Shown piece after piece: positions 63,580 through 64,000 of a stretch of 64,000 nucleotides of DNA (the stretch's first letter is position 1; every line of letters starts with the position of its first letter). The notes under the pieces are model-generated. The model was not told the origin of the DNA and did no database searches. It worked only from the letters and a program-made list of their open reading frames with translations. The position numbers were made by a program, and so were the translations under genes. Location of the stretch: contig CAWALL010000015.1 of the NCBI GenBank assembly GCA_963782885.1, positions 124,001 to 188,000 on the forward strand, read 5' to 3'. The stretch comes from DATAOG01 sp963782885. Lineage in GTDB: Bacteria; Pseudomonadota; Alphaproteobacteria; Geminicoccales; Geminicoccaceae.

Positions 63580-63607
63580 TGTATTACACAAATAGGACCA
63601 TTGGTCC
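63580..63607. promoter_or_regulatory. Candidate operator of the RelE-type module
   Basis: Two palindromes lie just upstream of the antitoxin start: TGTATTACA (63580-63588) and GGACCA-T-TGGTCC (63595-63607, a perfect 6+6 repeat). Autoregulation by antitoxin binding is normal for these modules. The segment is AT-rich for this genome, as expected for a promoter. Confidence 0.55.
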
Positions 63608-63627
63608 GCTCAGTCAACACCTATTGC

Positions 63628-63966
63628 CTACTTCTTCCGCCACTGGCCGTCGGCGCCCAGGACGTACTGGCCCTTGGGCGTGCGCTCGATCAGCTTCTGA
63701 CCCGCGATCTTGGCCACGGCGTCGGTCGGCGTGCCCTGCTTCTTGGCGATCTCGGCGTATTTCGCGAGGCGCTCGGCGTTGATCCGATCGACCATGGCGC
63801 GCAGGTCGGCCGAGGGATTGGCGTCGACCACGCCGAGAAAGCCATCGATCTTCTCGCCGACCTGGCCGGCCGCCTTGGCCTCGTCGAGCGAGGCCGCGAG
63901 CGCCGGCCCCGCCAGCAGGCCAAGTGATAAGACGACGATCGCAACGGTGCGCAGAACCGGGACCAT
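63628..63966 (-). CDS. ydbL: YdbL-family (DUF1318) protein
   Basis: Periplasmic protein of 112 residues with a signal peptide (ending PALAAS near residue 25). The DUF1318 core is clear: KAAGQVGEKIDGFLGVVDAN, INAERLAKYAEIAKKQGTPT, AVAKIAGQKLIERTPKGQYV. YdbL is usually encoded with YnbE and YdbH, proteins linked with outer-membrane lipid transport; ynbE lies immediately upstream here. AGGAG precedes the ATG. Confidence 0.9.
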   Translation of the reverse strand: MVPVLRTVAIVVLSLGLLAGPALAASLDEAKAAGQVGEKIDGFLGVVDANPSADLRAMVDRINAERLAKYAEIAKKQGTPTDAVAKIAGQKLIERTPKGQYVLGADGQWRKK

Positions 63967-63977
63967 GGGCAGAGCTC

Positions 63978-64000
63978 CTAGAACAGGTTCGGGTTGTCCT
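63978..64000 (-). CDS. End of ynbE-family lipoprotein gene, cut by the window
   Basis: Only the last seven residues fit (DNPNLF before TAG). They match the typical NPDLF-like C-terminus of YnbE, which normally precedes ydbL. Small partial evidence, supported mainly by gene order. Confidence 0.45.

Overview
The window is high-GC bacterial chromosome, most likely from an alphaproteobacterium of the Rhodospirillales/Geminicoccales kind. This is an inference. It rests on GC-rich codon use, the imuA-imuB-dnaE2 mutasome with an alphaproteobacterial GTTC-N7-GTTC LexA box, the purC-purS-purQ-purL-bolA-grxD cluster, many GTG/TTG starts, and a dispersed palindromic repeat inserted in frame in dnaE2. 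No tRNA, rRNA, CRISPR array, insertion sequence or prophage was recognised. The only DNA-binding proteins I recognise are toxin-antitoxin antitoxins.

Layout. 1-1158: a partial SDR oxidoreductase and a BrnT/BrnA toxin-antitoxin pair. 1216-9986: uptake genes, with an orphan dipeptide-type binding protein, a rhodanese, and a PotABCD-like ABC transporter (ATPase at 4205, separated from binding protein and permeases at 6842-9986; the first permease is frameshifted), plus a LysE exporter. 10324-13611: TPR protein, MsrP, a DapA-family aldolase and a hotdog thioesterase. 13865-16866: an accessory-looking stretch with a broken DUF29 gene, two unknown genes, a 17-copy 14-bp minisatellite and a cluster of 12-bp repeats. 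16867-24052: the SOS mutagenesis cassette imuA-imuB-dnaE2 with its LexA box, unusually split by three small genes. 24169-31010: an FAD oxidoreductase, a large caspase/SH3/FGE-sulfatase protein, two DUF4399 proteins and a group of secreted beta-rich proteins. 31024-37282: CcdA, a ybbP-ybbA-tesA locus and a degenerate MtnK-like kinase. 37320-39920: a coupled operon of periplasmic coiled-coil protein, TAXI binding protein and Calx-beta protein. 40239-45471: nadE, cimA, trmJ and a vapB with a dead vapC. 45729-49299: a HerA-like ATPase, rpsD with a structured leader, and a DUF3108 protein. 49310-53856: the purine/BolA/glutaredoxin operon. 54006-61616: FGGY kinase, aldo/keto reductase, small membrane proteins, and a sugar-type ABC importer whose first permease is also frameshifted. 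61627-64000: DUF1206, a glycine-zipper lipoprotein, a RelE-type toxin-antitoxin pair, ydbL and the end of ynbE.

How the parts relate. Housekeeping blocks (purine, NAD, ribosomal S4, isoleucine precursor via citramalate) alternate with nutrient uptake and envelope genes. Four genes carry clear reading-frame lesions: two ABC permeases, DUF29 and vapC. Three predicted enzymes (NadE, MtnK-like, FGGY kinase) deviate at residues that are normally catalytic, so either real divergence or sequence error must be settled. The best candidates for undescribed biology are the coiled-coil/TAXI/Calx-beta operon, the interrupted SOS mutasome with its in-frame palindromic insertion, and the caspase/SH3/FGE protein beside paired DUF4399 genes.
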